Positions 50,425 through 62,013 of a stretch of DNA of 64,000 nucleotides are shown piece after piece (the first letter of the stretch is position 1; every line of letters starts with the position of its first letter). The position numbers and the translations under genes are program-made. Where the stretch lies: assembly GCA_019914945.1 (NCBI GenBank), contig CM034102.1:15675501-15739500 (forward strand), in the 5' to 3' direction. The notes under the pieces were generated by a model. That model was not told the origin of the DNA. It worked only from the letters and a program-made list of their open reading frames with translations, and did not search any database. Source of the DNA: Typha latifolia. Lineage: Eukaryota > Streptophyta > Magnoliopsida > Poales > Typhaceae.

Positions 50425-52361
50425 TCAATGCTTAAGCCCAAGGATACCGGGAACTCCAGTATACTTCAACCAGAGGTTTCCATTAATGAAGGGTGTCACT
50501 GTAAACTTCTGTGCCTCTCCCCTGCCTATCACATGAAACCCAGGCCAATTCACTCTCTTGCTCGTCCCGGCCCCGGGTCCCCGGTTGCCGTACTCAGCGT
50601 AATACAAAGTCTTCAGAGCGAAATCTCCGTCCCACGGCATCCACCCTGCCGGCTTGATCAGATCACCGATGAGGGACTCCATCACCACCGTCCTCGAATA
50701 CTGCTTCCACGGCCTCCCGAGGTAGCTGGGGATCTTGAAGCGGTCGGGGAAGAGGCGACGGTCGGGCACGATGCGCGAGTTCTGGATGACGATGCCGCTA
50801 ACCTGGTTGGCCTCCGTGCGGCCGTTGGCGGTGACGGTGTTCTGCTGGTTATCGAGGGGGCGGCGGACGAGGATGAGGCAGTTCTGGAACACGACGGCGG
50901 AGTTGCCGAAGATGAAGTCGACGGTGCCTGAGATGACACAGTTGCGGAAGAAGTGACGGCGCGCCTGGGAGTAGAGCGTGTCTTGGTAGCCGTCCATGCG
51001 GACGTTGAAGAAGGCGCAGTTGTCGCCCTGGACGCGGAGGGCGACCGCCTGGTGTCCTTGTGGCCCGGCCGTGTTGCTGAACCCCATGTACTTACAGATG
51101 AACCCAGAAGCCTCCGCAGCTGCGTATTAGTTTAAGCTTAAGCTTTCAGAGTAAATCAATAAATTAACATAGTATCAGAAGAGAACTTGATTTCTCAAAC
51201 AGCTTAAACTTTCAAGAATAATTCATAAGTTAAAAGAGCAACTCACCAAAGGTGGCCGTATTGAAGGTGGCATAACCACCGGTGTTGCTTCTACTTCCAA
51301 CAACCCTAGTCTTTTTAGGCCCATCACCATACATGTAAATGTTTGGCTTATCCTTAGTGATGAGAACATTCTCGTTGTAGACTCCTGCCTTCACGTATAT
51401 CACATACCTCCCCTTGTTTTTCTTCGGGACTGCGTTAATGGCATCGTTGATGCTCTTAAAGTTTCCACTCCCATCCTTCGCCACCACCGCATTAGGCCTT
51501 AGCTTATGACTGTTGCCTGCCGCCAAGAGCTTTCGGTCGCCCGCCGAGAGCCACTTCGGGTACCCGGACTCGTCCATCTCGTAGACGGAATCCTCCCCGT
51601 GGCCGAGAAGCCGGCGTCGGGAGGCACTCTTGATCATCGGAAGGTTGAGGCTCTGCGCCAACGAGTTGAGGCTCGTGACTATGGCGAGCGCGTTGCTGCT
51701 GAGCTCCGTTGAGTTCTGGACGATGGTCTGCATCGCCGCCTTAAGCTGCGGGTCCTGGAAACCATCGACGCAGTTGTCTTGGAACGTCATAATGGCCGTG
51801 AGCCAATGTCTCAGGTCATCCGTCCTGTTATAATATATATAAAAAAATTCAATACCATCGTTCTTTTAAACATTTAATATTGATATTAGAGCATGAGATC
51901 CTAATTAGTTAACCGGATCACCTGTTCAGAAAGTTCTGGAGGTTCCCTGCCAACTCGAAGATCGACTTTAAGTCGGCGGCGGCATCTCCCAGAAGCTTCT
52001 TGCAGTCCTCGGACGCGTCCTTCGTTATCGAATCGTTGACTCCCTTGCCGACGTCCGACGACTTGCTTAGCGTGTCCTGGACCTCGTCGAGAGCGACCTT
52101 GATCACCGATTTGATTAGGTCAGCGGTATTAGTCGATCCATTGGTGGCGACGGTGAGGGTTTGCTCGCACGCCTTGCGGTAGAGAGTCGGGGCGCAGAAG
52201 GCGGCGATCGACTTGGTGGAGCTGAGGAGGGGGTCGCCGGAGGGCGCGGTGAAGTCGTCACCAATCTTGTGCGATGACCGGCTCACCATCGCGACTATGC
52301 CGACCACCGCCGCCACAAGGAGGATTGCCGAGGCGGAACCTATGAGGACCTTCTTCCCCAT
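50425..52361 (-). CDS. Type I pectinesterase with PMEI pro-domain
   Basis: Three exons on the minus strand: 52361-51922, 51824-51247 and 51119-50425; 1713 nt, 570 aa, the usual size of PMEI-PME proteins. A hydrophobic signal/anchor (about residues 6-26) leads into the inhibitor-like pro-domain (about 50-205, with Cys in FCAPTLYRKAC, DCKKLL, DNCVDGF). Two tetrabasic-like cleavage motifs follow: RRLL (217-220) and RKLL (244-247). The catalytic domain starts near 255 and keeps all active-site residues: Gln363 (QAVALR), Gln385 and Asp386 (YQDTLY), Asp407 (DFIFGN), Arg475 and Trp477 (LGRPW). The enzyme removes methyl esters from cell-wall homogalacturonan after the pro-domain is cut off by subtilases in the secretory path; that role is by family. 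The first exon is GC-rich. No defect was seen. Confidence 0.95.
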
Positions 52362-52509
52362 TGTGTGATCTAAATTAAATTATCCTCAAGATCGATCCAC
52401 TTTATTAGATGCAATGGAGAGGAAGGGATAATATATAGAATATACCGGAGCCGGAGCCCCCCAAGAATATTGTTGTTAGCTGAGGAGGATAGGGGGTTAG
52501 AAGGGGAGG

Positions 52510-52518
52510 TTATATAGG
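52510..52518 (-). promoter_or_regulatory. Candidate TATA box of the pectinesterase gene
   Basis: CCTATATAA on the minus strand, about 150 bp upstream of the start codon, in a sensible position for a leader of about 120 nt. Confidence 0.55.
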
Positions 52519-53888
52519 AATAGAAGAGTGGCTTAGGATAAAGAAGTGGACACGACTCGTTTGGAAGTTGAGAGAAACGGTTAGAAATTGGCGGGTAATG
52601 GAGTGCTTTAGCTCTTTGACCTTATCTCCTATCTATTCATGGACCAGAGTTCCGGGTCTATGGGGCCTAATACTAGTAAACAAATTAATGGTGCTCTCAC
52701 ACACAAATGATTAACGCGTTAACACCCCTAAATTTGGCCTCTAATGAGAACTTTATTTAGGGTCTAATTGGAAAATTACTTCACAATTCTAATCGAATGT
52801 TTTCACTTAAACTGAAATAGATATTAGATCACTTCTTGTCCATAGCCTCTCCTTTTCCATTGTGTGATCACTCCCACGTCTATCATTTGAGCGTGAACAT
52901 ATAATTTTATATTTATATTTAATTTTTTTTCACTCTTTATTCAATGGTTATAAATTATATAAGACTTTATAACCAAAAGTGCATCACTTTCTAAGTGTAA
53001 AATAGTATGTTTATTTTCTTCCTTTTATGTATGTGATCTCATAAGTCAAAACAGAATTTCCCCGTTAATCTTAATTTTTGAAAATGATTAGGTCAATGCT
53101 CCTTAAAATAAATTAGTAGATCATAAAAGATTCAAAAAATCAGAAAAATATAATATTTTAGTAGTAAATTCATCGAATATCAGCTCTAATATTTTATGAG
53201 AAGATTTGAAATCATAAACCCTTATCATGGATTGGTAAGATATGACCACTAAATTAATGTGTCGTGTTTGTCAAATTTTAGGTTTTGATAGATCTATCGA
53301 TAGTTTTATTTTAGTAGTTTATTTACATGTACTAAAACATATCCATTTTTAATTAAGTACCTTTCACGGCATCAAAATATGAACTTGATAACATGATTCG
53401 ACGCAAGAAACAACCTCAATAAGCCTCGATTTTGTCACCTTCGACAACAATAGGATTTCGTTAGTTAGTGTGTAAATCGACCGTGGTGACATATGCATCT
53501 ATAAACACATTAGCTTTCCACCTACCAAGCACAACATACAAGACATCTAGAGGCTAAAATGGAACACGATAGAAAATTAAATGCCACCAAGTCATGAAGC
53601 CAAAACACACCAAAACCTACTAAATGCTCATAGAGGCAAGTAATTAATTACCTCCGACCCACTAGTGCATCTTCACCACCCCCCAAATTAAACCTTTAAT
53701 CTCGTAATTAAATTTGAACCCCAACCAAAGAAAAAAACAAAAAAAAGAAGAAGAAGAGAATAGCAACGCGTCAACGACGTCCTTCGATTTTCGAGTCGTG
53801 TCAGTGACCTCGAGCAACGAGAACCGGCACGTGTACTTCTCCTATAGTTTTTTCTTAAGGCCTTGTGCAGTTCCCTTCATGACTACTC

Positions 53889-53965
<77 letters not shown>

Positions 53966-54000
53966 GAATTTGGGAGGTGTGGAAATTGGGAGGTGCGGAA
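52519..54000. other. Spacer upstream of pectinesterase and of the small gene at 54.0 kb
   Basis: Divergent 5' flanks. AT-rich, no gene recognised. It contains a compound (AT)n(GA)n microsatellite directly before the next start codon. Confidence 0.45.
53892..53962. repeat. Compound (AT)n(GA)n microsatellite
   Basis: About 29 bp of AT followed by about 42 bp of GA, ending 38 bp before the start codon at 54001. It probably lies in the promoter or 5' UTR. Confidence 0.95.
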
Positions 54001-55504
54001 ATGGGGACATTGGAGAGGCAGCCATCCATCGATAGCGAGCCACCAATGGTGGACATTGAGGAGCCACCAACCTTAAACCATCAGGAAATGAAACGTGCAA
54101 GGGTATATTATATATATATATATATAGACTCTATTCTATTTGTTACATATATTAATATTAGTTAGTTATGCGCATAACTTTACTAAAATTTGATGTTTAT
54201 TATTCTTGCTTTTATTTTTATTTTTTTATTTCTTGCATGCCATGAAGTTGGGGAGAGGGTAACTCATGTTAATGCTCTTGTTTGAAGAATAATGGAGATG
54301 CAATTAAAAAAGGGCCTGTGGACTTATGATCCATCTATATGTTCTACTAGATGTAGTTGGCTAGTAATTTTCTAATTTAGGTGCATTGATGTTGTAGGAG
54401 GTAATGTCGTTTTCGAGTAGTTAATCAAACCGATCTTCGATTACGACAATTTATCATATCATTGTCGGATAATTTTTCTCTCGAACATTGTTGGAATTGA
54501 TCGTTTACGACAAAAATAAGATTATATATTTAGATAGTTTCAACTTATGCATGCTATAGACTCTTATTTGTTATTCTTGATATTATAGGAATTTTATGAC
54601 AATTTCTGATGCAACAATCAAACAGAGGGTTTATTATCTTTGGTGGTTGATGTAAATAAGTTGTTCCATGTTAGCAAATTGGACATAGTATTTTTCTTTG
54701 ATAATAGTACTCATTGATAATCTTCAGTAAGTGTTCAATTTGGGTATAAGAATCTCACCATACAATATACACAATTTCAAAAGTGGAAGTCTATAGGCAA
54801 GTGCATGTAAGTCATAAATGACCTGGTATGTCAGAGTGATGCAACATGCTAATTTGGGTAGCACTAGAACATCTAGCTAGTTTTAGATAATTTTTCTTTG
54901 TGATGATAAATTCCTACTTTATTCTGATTGTGAAAATTTAGACCCATAAAAGAAAAGATTGGATCGTTGCATGTGAATTATATATAATATGTATGTATGT
55001 AGATATTAAATGACTTTAATTTATATGCTTAAGTAATATGTTTAAGTGATGTCAAAATATAAAAAAAAAAAATCTTCAATAGGAGGAGGCCATGCGCATA
55101 CTGAAAACCTTGGGTCCGGAGGAGGCTCTAAAGTACTTCACCCAGGTAATGAATGCTCTCTGACTTGGAAGTTCCCATTGTTCTGCAAAGTGCTAAAATA
55201 TAATCAAAATTTGAATTACTTGACAAACTAATACTTACATTCATGATCATGGAGGTATGAAATTAGACAGAAAAAATTTAACTATATATATATATATGTT
55301 CATATAATTCCAGAGTTGTTCGCTTATTTGCTGGTTTTTAATGACTGTTAGGGTTTAAAGCTGAAGGCTGACAAGGTTAATGAAGCAAAGACTGTGGACG
55401 TGGCAAACACAGCAAAGTTGGATGAAGAAAGCAAGCCCACAGAAAATTCCGCAGTGATCTTCTCTCCTCCTCCTCCTCCTCCTGCGACTGAGTTAGAGGA
55501 ATAG
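54001..55504 (+). CDS. Small acidic protein of unknown function
   Basis: Three exons, 54001-54102, 55083-55145 and 55352-55504, all with GT-AG borders and phase 0, giving 105 aa. The protein starts MGTLERQPSIDSEPPMVDIE, has one helical block EEAMRILKTLGPEEALKYFT (about residues 35-54), then a charged low-complexity tail with six prolines near the end (SPPPPPPATELEE). No signal peptide or membrane segment is present. I do not recognise the family. The helix block resembles short repeat-like segments in plant proteins of unknown function but gives no clear role. Intron 1 is about 1 kb. Support comes from the perfect phase of three exons and coding-like composition; transcription is unproven. 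The tail (ENSAV followed by prolines) loosely resembles the small gene at 62.0 kb. Confidence 0.6.
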
Positions 55505-56681
55505 CTTCGGCTCCCTTTTGGCTTTGTACTGCTAGTCATGTAATGGGTCGTCTACTTTTGAGAGCTAGTTGCGAGCTAGCATTATGTTAAACAAATAAGA
55601 ACGATTCACATACAACATTTGAAGTACTCCTTTGCAGTTTTATCTTAAATTTTGAGTAAATATAGGTACTGCGTGCATGTGGAACGAGCTATGATAATAT
55701 AATAAAACTCAAGTACCTTAACTCATGACCTGGCTAGCTAGATGTTGGATGACACCCAGAGTTCCCCCAAACACTTCACTAGGGCTGAGGAATTTTATAA
55801 AGATCTAGTGAAGTAATTTGAGGGAAACCCTAGTGGACAACCAACCATGGGCCTCCATCAAATCCTATATATATATATGAGTGGAGTTGAGCCTTAATGA
55901 AGTGTATGAGGGAACTCCTGAGGACAATCAACTTCCTCTTTGGTTTTGCTCAATGACATCTCCCATGGAGGTCTTATTATAGTAGGGTTTACACTAGTGT
56001 AACCAAGATGAGCAACCTTGTACCTAGCCGCATTTGTAGCCAAGGTGGAGGACATGGAATATTGTAGATTGATTGATCCTTTTGTCACTGTCAACCCTCT
56101 CAGAGATATCATGCAAAGGAACATGGACAAGTAGGAGAGAATGGCTTATCACATCTGCACCATATATTCAATCATACGTATGCCTTCCATCGCCACACAA
56201 GATCGCATTCGGGCGATTAGCGAAGATGCGCAGAGCGATATCATTCGTTAGATATGCCACGATCCATCATTCTTGGTTTCAGAGGAATAATTCATGCATC
56301 AAATATTCTTACCCTTTTTGCGATACCAAAGGATGGCAACAATTAGCTTTGTGACCACTAAGGGTGATTCACTGATTCTTCTATCATACATGAGGTGAGA
56401 AAGGTGTCTAGGTTCAACGAATGTAGTAGCTGTCCATAAACTTTAGAATGTATTTTCTAAGCATAGAATAATACGATGTGTCTACCATATATAATCTTAT
56501 ATACGTACATTCTCTTATATAAAGAAATTAATATAACGTACTTCATTGACAACCACTTGAATCAAACCAAATCAAAGCGCGTCGAAATTGAAAAGAAAAA
56601 CAATTGAATTGCTTCCTTAGACTTCCAAAATTAGTTGTTGTAAAGCTAAATTAGAGATACACTTAAAATCCAATTGCTTCT
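55505..56681. other. Spacer between the small gene and laccase 3' ends; internal near-repeat
   Basis: No intact gene. Two similar segments, AGTGAAGTAATTTGAGGGAA (55810 on) and ATGAAGTGTATGAGGGAACT (55898 on), each followed by a GGACAA(C/T)CAAC word, form an imperfect direct repeat about 88 bp apart. A minus-strand frame of 78 residues (56130-55894) has no recognisable family. The stretch could be a decayed element. Confidence 0.4.
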
Positions 56682-56824
56682 TTAGCAAGGGGGCATGTAA
56701 GATGGGCGAGATAACATCCTCTCTGATGGAGAGATTCCATTCTTCACTATGAATGCCGTCGTCATTCCCCACGTAAGATGGCGTTCCAAGTGGCAGTGCA
56801 AGTACCATACACCTATATATATAT

Positions 56825-56867
<43 letters not shown>

Positions 56868-59030
56868 CATAAATATCATATATATAACATAAAGTTTAGC
56901 AATATATAAAATACGCCTAAGAGCGAGGAATTTGGGAAACCAAAAAAAAAAAAAACTACATCATGAAACTTACCGGGATTATTTGCCCTGAATCTGATAG
57001 CCACCCAACCATTCCTTGGAACTTCCACTGTATTCTTCTTAGGAGGATCCACATAATTATACCCAAGAGGATCTCTTTTCCGATCAAAATTCCCAAATCC
57101 TCTCCCCATCACGTAGAAACTATACCCATGCAAGTGCAACGGATGGTCCTCGGCCAACACTAGTGAAGTCCCTTGGAATACAATCTCAACCCTAGCCCCA
57201 TAATTCAATACCCTAACCCTAGTCCCCATGCTCGGCACGAGCAACCTCGTCGGTTGATCATCCGCCGTGAAGTTATAATACAACGGCGGTTTACTCGGGA
57301 AAGTGGTGGTAAAAAACCCCTTCGTGTGATAGTAGTAAGCTTCAAGTATGTCCACCTTAGGGAACTCAAAGCTATTGTTGTTCAAGCTTGCTTTAAGGAT
57401 TGTGCCATTCTTGATGCTGTTCACCGATACCGTGATGTACATGCGTTGATCGATGTCTTTCGGGACGTTGACTGGGTAGTTTTTATCCGCTAAGCTTCGT
57501 AATTTTACGTCAAATTTTGTGGCGGCATCGGTGTCGTTGTAGTACGGAAGGTAAGGCAAAGATGGAGAGGAAGAGGAGGTGTGGTGGTTTGTGTTGTAGT
57601 GTAAGATGGCCGTGGTGGTGTTAGGGTTGAAGTCCGTGGGCTGATAGCTAAAGCTTCTGGCTGCCATGTAGTAGAGCTCGTTAGGATTTTTGTTAGCTTC
57701 TAATAGAAGGTCCATGCTTTCTCCTGGAGCTATCATGATGAAGTCAGTGGTGAAGGGTTTAGTGTAGCTGCCGTCAGAGCCGACGACAGTGAGCCGGTGG
57801 CGAGAGATGGAGAAGAACACGCCATTGCTCAATCCTGCATTGATTACTCGAAGGAGGTATCTTTTGCCATGATCTACTTGCATTCTAAAAGTACCTAAGA
57901 AGAAGGAAAAACAGTAGTACAAATATTAGAAGTATATTATTTCCCAAGTCCTCTCTCAATCTCTCAAAAGAGAGAGATGGAAAAAAAATAACCTTGTCAA
58001 CTACCTGACTTGGAACAAGGGTATTGATGACCAGGTTGACCATTAATAGTCCACGCATCTGAAACTGGAATCGATAGACCCTTTAATGTGTTCTCATATA
58101 TCTCCCTCATATCCAGCTTCCACCACTCTCCTGCAGGACCCCAAAAAAAAAGTTGCTCGTAAAAAAGTAACACTAATATAGAAGACATTTAAGTTTCTTA
58201 TATGAAGGTAATAATTAAGTTACACTAACTAAGTACCAAGTATAAGGATAAATTCATTATGGAAGTTTGGAAATGGGTAAGAGGAAGTAGCATTCGGATA
58301 GACTACGATTGCTCCATGTACAGTTGCTCGAGTCCAATCGCTATGTGCATGCCACCAAATCGTTCCTTCTTCTGAGGAGAGAGTAAGCACGTAGATAAAC
58401 TTATTCCCAGGTCTTATCGGGCACTGCGTGATGTACTCAGGACCATCCGACCACGGATTCCGAGGCTGTTTAACTCCATGCCTGCACTTAGAATGTTTTT
58501 AATTCGATCTTCTAATTGGAATTCGAGTAGGAGAAAGAAAGTATAACTACCAGTGTAGCGTGATATTATCGTGTGCATGGTTCTTAACTTTGACGATTAT
58601 TGTATCCCCTTTGCTACCGTACAAGGTTGGACCAGGAAATTGCCCGTTGATGGTCAAGATGTGTTTGGTTTGGCAAAGTCGAGTGTAAGGCGTTGATCTC
58701 ACCTACATAAGCAGTATATTTTAATTTCTTTTTAGTAATATTTATATTTTTGAGCCCCATGTCTAATTTGGATTTTATAGTCAAGAAACATCATCAAGGT
58801 GTATCAAAGATCGATAGAACATATCGTCAAAATTAAATTTGATTTTTTTGAAAAATCAAACTCTCGTGCAGTCTATGTAAAATGTAATTAACCCACCAAA
58901 GATTAGATCTACTTACATTGAACACATATTTGTGCGTCTCGCACCAAATCGAGCCAAAAAGGAGACCCTGCAACAAAACAAGCTTCAAGAATACTTCACC
59001 TCGCAATTCACTACTTCTCCGTGGCCCCAT
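56682..59030 (-). CDS. Laccase (multicopper oxidase)
   Basis: Six exons on the minus strand: 59030-58917, 58702-58551, 58481-58237, 58130-58005, 57894-56974 and 56812-56682; 1689 nt, 562 aa, typical for plant laccases. The signal peptide lies in about residues 1-30. The four copper-binding signatures are complete: HWHG (88-91), HAH (133-135), HPLHLHG (463-469) and [12 protein letters not shown] (525-536). Laccases oxidise phenolics with reduction of oxygen to water; plant members are secreted to the cell wall and act in lignin or flavonoid polymerisation. The type 1 copper axial position appears to be Met536, where many plant laccases have Leu. The last exon begins directly after a (CT)n(TA)n tract. 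Start: ATG 59030 is preferred over ATG 59072, because a TATA box at 59094-59101 places the transcript start near or below 59072. The exact paralogue is not assigned. Confidence 0.94.
56814..56866. repeat. Compound microsatellite forming the 3' end of the last laccase intron
   Basis: On the minus strand a (CT)n run passes into (TA)n and ends in the acceptor TATAG just before exon 6. The CT part can serve as the polypyrimidine tract. Confidence 0.9.
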
Positions 59031-59093
59031 TTCTTGCAACACTACCACAAGCTTCTCTCTTACGTACTGCAATCTTTTTGACTTATTGGCCCT

Positions 59094-59101
59094 TATTTAT
59101 A
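59094..59101 (-). promoter_or_regulatory. Candidate TATA box of the laccase gene
   Basis: TATAAATA on the minus strand, 64 bp upstream of ATG 59030. It supports that ATG as the start, because the upstream in-frame ATG at 59072 is only about 22 bp from the box. Confidence 0.6.
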
Positions 59102-60866
59102 AAGTCCTTTGGGTCAAATTAATTTAATCGAGTTATAGTGCGAGCTCTGGCTCAACAACTTCCTAAGTTTGAGTGAGTAAATTGTAGTCGAACCTAACAA
59201 GTTTCCAGTTTTAAGTACTAGTGTCAAGTGGGTAGAGATAACTCCATGCATTTAAAGCTCCATCCCTATTGTTCCTGTCCATTTGTCATTTGTAGTAGTG
59301 GCATGCGCACTTTGGCTACATTGGTGTCTATCTGCTACTCAAGGAACGTTAGGTGCTTAACCAACTAGAAATTGCATCAAATTTGTAAACCTATCCCAGT
59401 CTTGTCTGCTACTAGGATAGCTGTGTCTCCTCTCCTTCCATAAGAGCTTTCACTAGTTGACATGACCTCTCTCTCTCTCTTGGTGTGTGCATATATATAT
59501 ATGTTACTTGATTCAATCAAAAGCTCTATTCTTTTCAATTCGATTCACTTGAGTACTACCAAGATAACACAGTGAAGCATGACACTCATTAAATTACAAG
59601 TGACTGGTAGGCATCATTATTTCTGACTTTTTCTAATTTCAGTAGCTATACAATATGATACATTCCTTGAGTGGCAATATATATTATTTTCTTCCTACCG
59701 AATCAACTTAATGTAGCTAAACATTGCTTTAGGTCAAGATGACACAATAAAGCTAGCAATTGATGAAAAAGGAATACATAGATCTTCTTTTACAAACTAA
59801 GCATGGAGTTTTGCCAACTTTTATCTCATTTTTTAATCAATCTCTCAACAAACAGGAGAGCTTATTCTACCCATATCTTAATTAGAACTCATGCAGGAAG
59901 TCTTCTCTATCCCCCAATAGGTATCTGGGTCCGTCTAACTAAATGGTGATTGAGACAATTATGACAATAAAATTTATTTCTACACCTAGAAGCTTTTATG
60001 ACTTAGAATTTTGACCTAATTAACAACAAAGATTAGATATGTAATCAATTGACTTCTATAATACAGCTATATATCTCCTGACTGGTATATATCTCAGTTA
60101 GGTGAGACGCTCCCTCACTGAGATGTTGGGAGTACTTAATCTTTCATTAGATATACCGTCAATTAAGGTGGCCTCTAGTGGCAAAATATGGGTAATATGA
60201 AACTTTCTGTTCTTCTTGCAACAAGTGACGAGGAGTTTATACAGAATTTGCAAGATGACCCAGGATGCCTAGACTGTAACAACGGTGATCAGCTTTATAT
60301 TTTGAGGATGGTCGGCTCCATGTTTAATGCACAGAGGCGTCGAGAAAACGATAAAATAAAACTTTAATCCATGGATTCACTAATGAACCTCAAGAAGAGA
60401 ACAATGCCAAGTTGACCTAATTCCTTCATTTGTCAAACTGCGCATAGGATTTTTGTTTCTAGATAGCTCATTGCTTGGTCAACCTCTCAACAAACAAGCA
60501 GGACAGCTCATTATATTCTACCCACACAAACGTCCCCAGTAATTAGCCAAGAACGTGTAACAACTAATTTTGGTGTCAATATATTAATTCAACTCAAACC
60601 CTACTAGCCAAGAAGCATTCTTGAATTTAGACCTAACAACTGGTCAGTCGGATTCTCGCGACGGGGATGTAGTAGTTGAGTTCACATATATATATATATA
60701 TATATACTTGGATCGAAACGTTCTAAAACTAAATAATAAGGTCGTACTAATTCTAACTTAAAATAAGAGAATTTTATACAGAACTTTATATATTGTCCGA
60801 AAAATAATAGACAATAATTAAGGTCATATGTCTCATTGCATCCGAACAACCGATCGATTTCGTCGC
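59102..60866. other. Spacer between laccase and the tandem small genes (divergent 5' flanks)
   Basis: AT-rich with short AT and CT tracts (59468-59480, 60685-60706). No gene or RNA was recognised. Confidence 0.45.
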
Positions 60867-60875
60867 TATAAATAC
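60867..60875 (+). promoter_or_regulatory. TATA box of tandem small gene A
   Basis: TATAAATAC, followed by TCGTGGTGCAATGGT, 69 bp before the start codon. The same block occurs at copy B, which supports a promoter role. Confidence 0.65.
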
Positions 60876-60935
60876 TCGTGGTGCAATGGTTACCATACAT
60901 AAGAAGAAAAGAGCAGTACGTCGTAGTAGTATAGC

Positions 60936-61222
60936 ATGGAGAAAGGAGATCAAAGCTCAACTGATCCAAAGTCTACTACTTCGACAAAAGATAATGGAAA
61001 TGTAAACTCTCTCTCTCTCTCTCTCTCACTCTCTCTCTAAGATTTTCATCTACTTATCTCATTCCATTACGTATTGATTCTAACGTGCAGACAGACGCTG
61101 GTATTACGAGCCAAGGAACCCAGACCAAGACGCCGGTACCTGAAACATCTAAAGCAAGAGAGGGGAAAACTGAAAACGATAACGATGACAACAACTCCAT
61201 GGCAAAAGCCTCGTCAACTTAG
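60936..61222 (+). CDS. Small hydrophilic protein of unknown function, tandem copy A
   Basis: Two exons, 60936-61001 and 61091-61222, giving 65 aa. Exon 1 encodes MEKGDQSSTDPKSTTSTKDN plus GN. Exon 2 is rich in Thr, Lys, Asn and Asp (KTENDNDDNNSMAKASST at the end). The protein lacks Cys, aromatic residues and any hydrophobic segment, so it is probably disordered and not secreted. The 89-nt intron (AAT|GTAAAC to CGTGCAG) is largely a (CT)n tract. A TATA box lies 69 bp upstream, and AATAAA sits 29 bp after the stop (61251-61256). The layout is repeated about 1.1 kb downstream in copy B, which is the main reason to accept the model. The family is not recognised. Confidence 0.55.
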
Positions 61223-61962
61223 TTCCTCTCGTCCGTAATAAGATGTGATCAATAAAAGCTTCGATTGTTTTAGTATATTTGTCTTTTGTTGTTTTACTTG
61301 CTATAATTTATTATCATAGTTGTAGTGTAATGGGTATTATGGGGTCTGTGCATGTATCTCTTAAAATAATTTAATTTCTCTTTTCGAGTTCATATATGTC
61401 AATAACTTCTTGTATATATATAGGACATGAGGGTCTTTTGAGAAAGTGTCGTTACTCGGCCATCAAATCTCTCAGCCTACGAATTAAGAAGCCTACCAAT
61501 ATATAAACATATATATACAAAAAATGAACTATGATCTTATCATAGTCCACCAAATATAATTGAGCAAAGGATACTATTCGTCACATTTGTTAAGGAATAC
61601 TGCCTTTTTTATAAGAAAATTCGCAACATGCAGCTCAAAATGTAAATACAAAAAATGGGGTATGGATCACCATATATTCATAAGCTCAAAGTAACTTAAT
61701 AGAAATTGTTGAAAATATTTCAATTTGGTTTATCTCTTCTCTTAATTTTAGAGTTAGAAACGGAATGCGAAAAAGATGTGCATACTATGACCATGTAATT
61801 TTGTAAGCCTATTTTGTAAATAGATGGAACTCATATACCCCCGAGAATTGGCTGGGCAAAAATAAATTAGTTGTGGTAAGAGAAGTACCCAAGACTTGTT
61901 CATGTAGTTGGCTAAGAAGGACGACAATTTGAATGGTGTCATATTGCAACCGACCCACCGAT
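61223..61962. other. Spacer between tandem small genes A and B
   Basis: AT-rich. The first 40 bp is the 3' UTR of copy A, with AATAAA at 61251. The last part (from about 61900) matches the upstream region of copy A: ATTGCA followed by CCGA and ACCGATC words. Confidence 0.5.
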
Positions 61963-61971
61963 CATAAATAC
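61963..61971 (+). promoter_or_regulatory. TATA-like box of tandem small gene B
   Basis: CATAAATAC, followed by TCGTGCAATGGT, 43 bp before the start codon at 62014. It is the counterpart of TATAAATAC in copy A with the first T changed to C, which may weaken the promoter. Confidence 0.5.
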
Positions 61972-62013
61972 TCGTGCAATGGTACTTAATTAAACATAGT
62001 ATTAGTAGAAAGG

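Noticed and set aside
59031..59072. Longer laccase N-terminus starting at ATG 59072
   Set aside because: It lies only about 22 bp below the TATA box, so probably at or above the transcript start; ATG 59030 gives a normal signal peptide.
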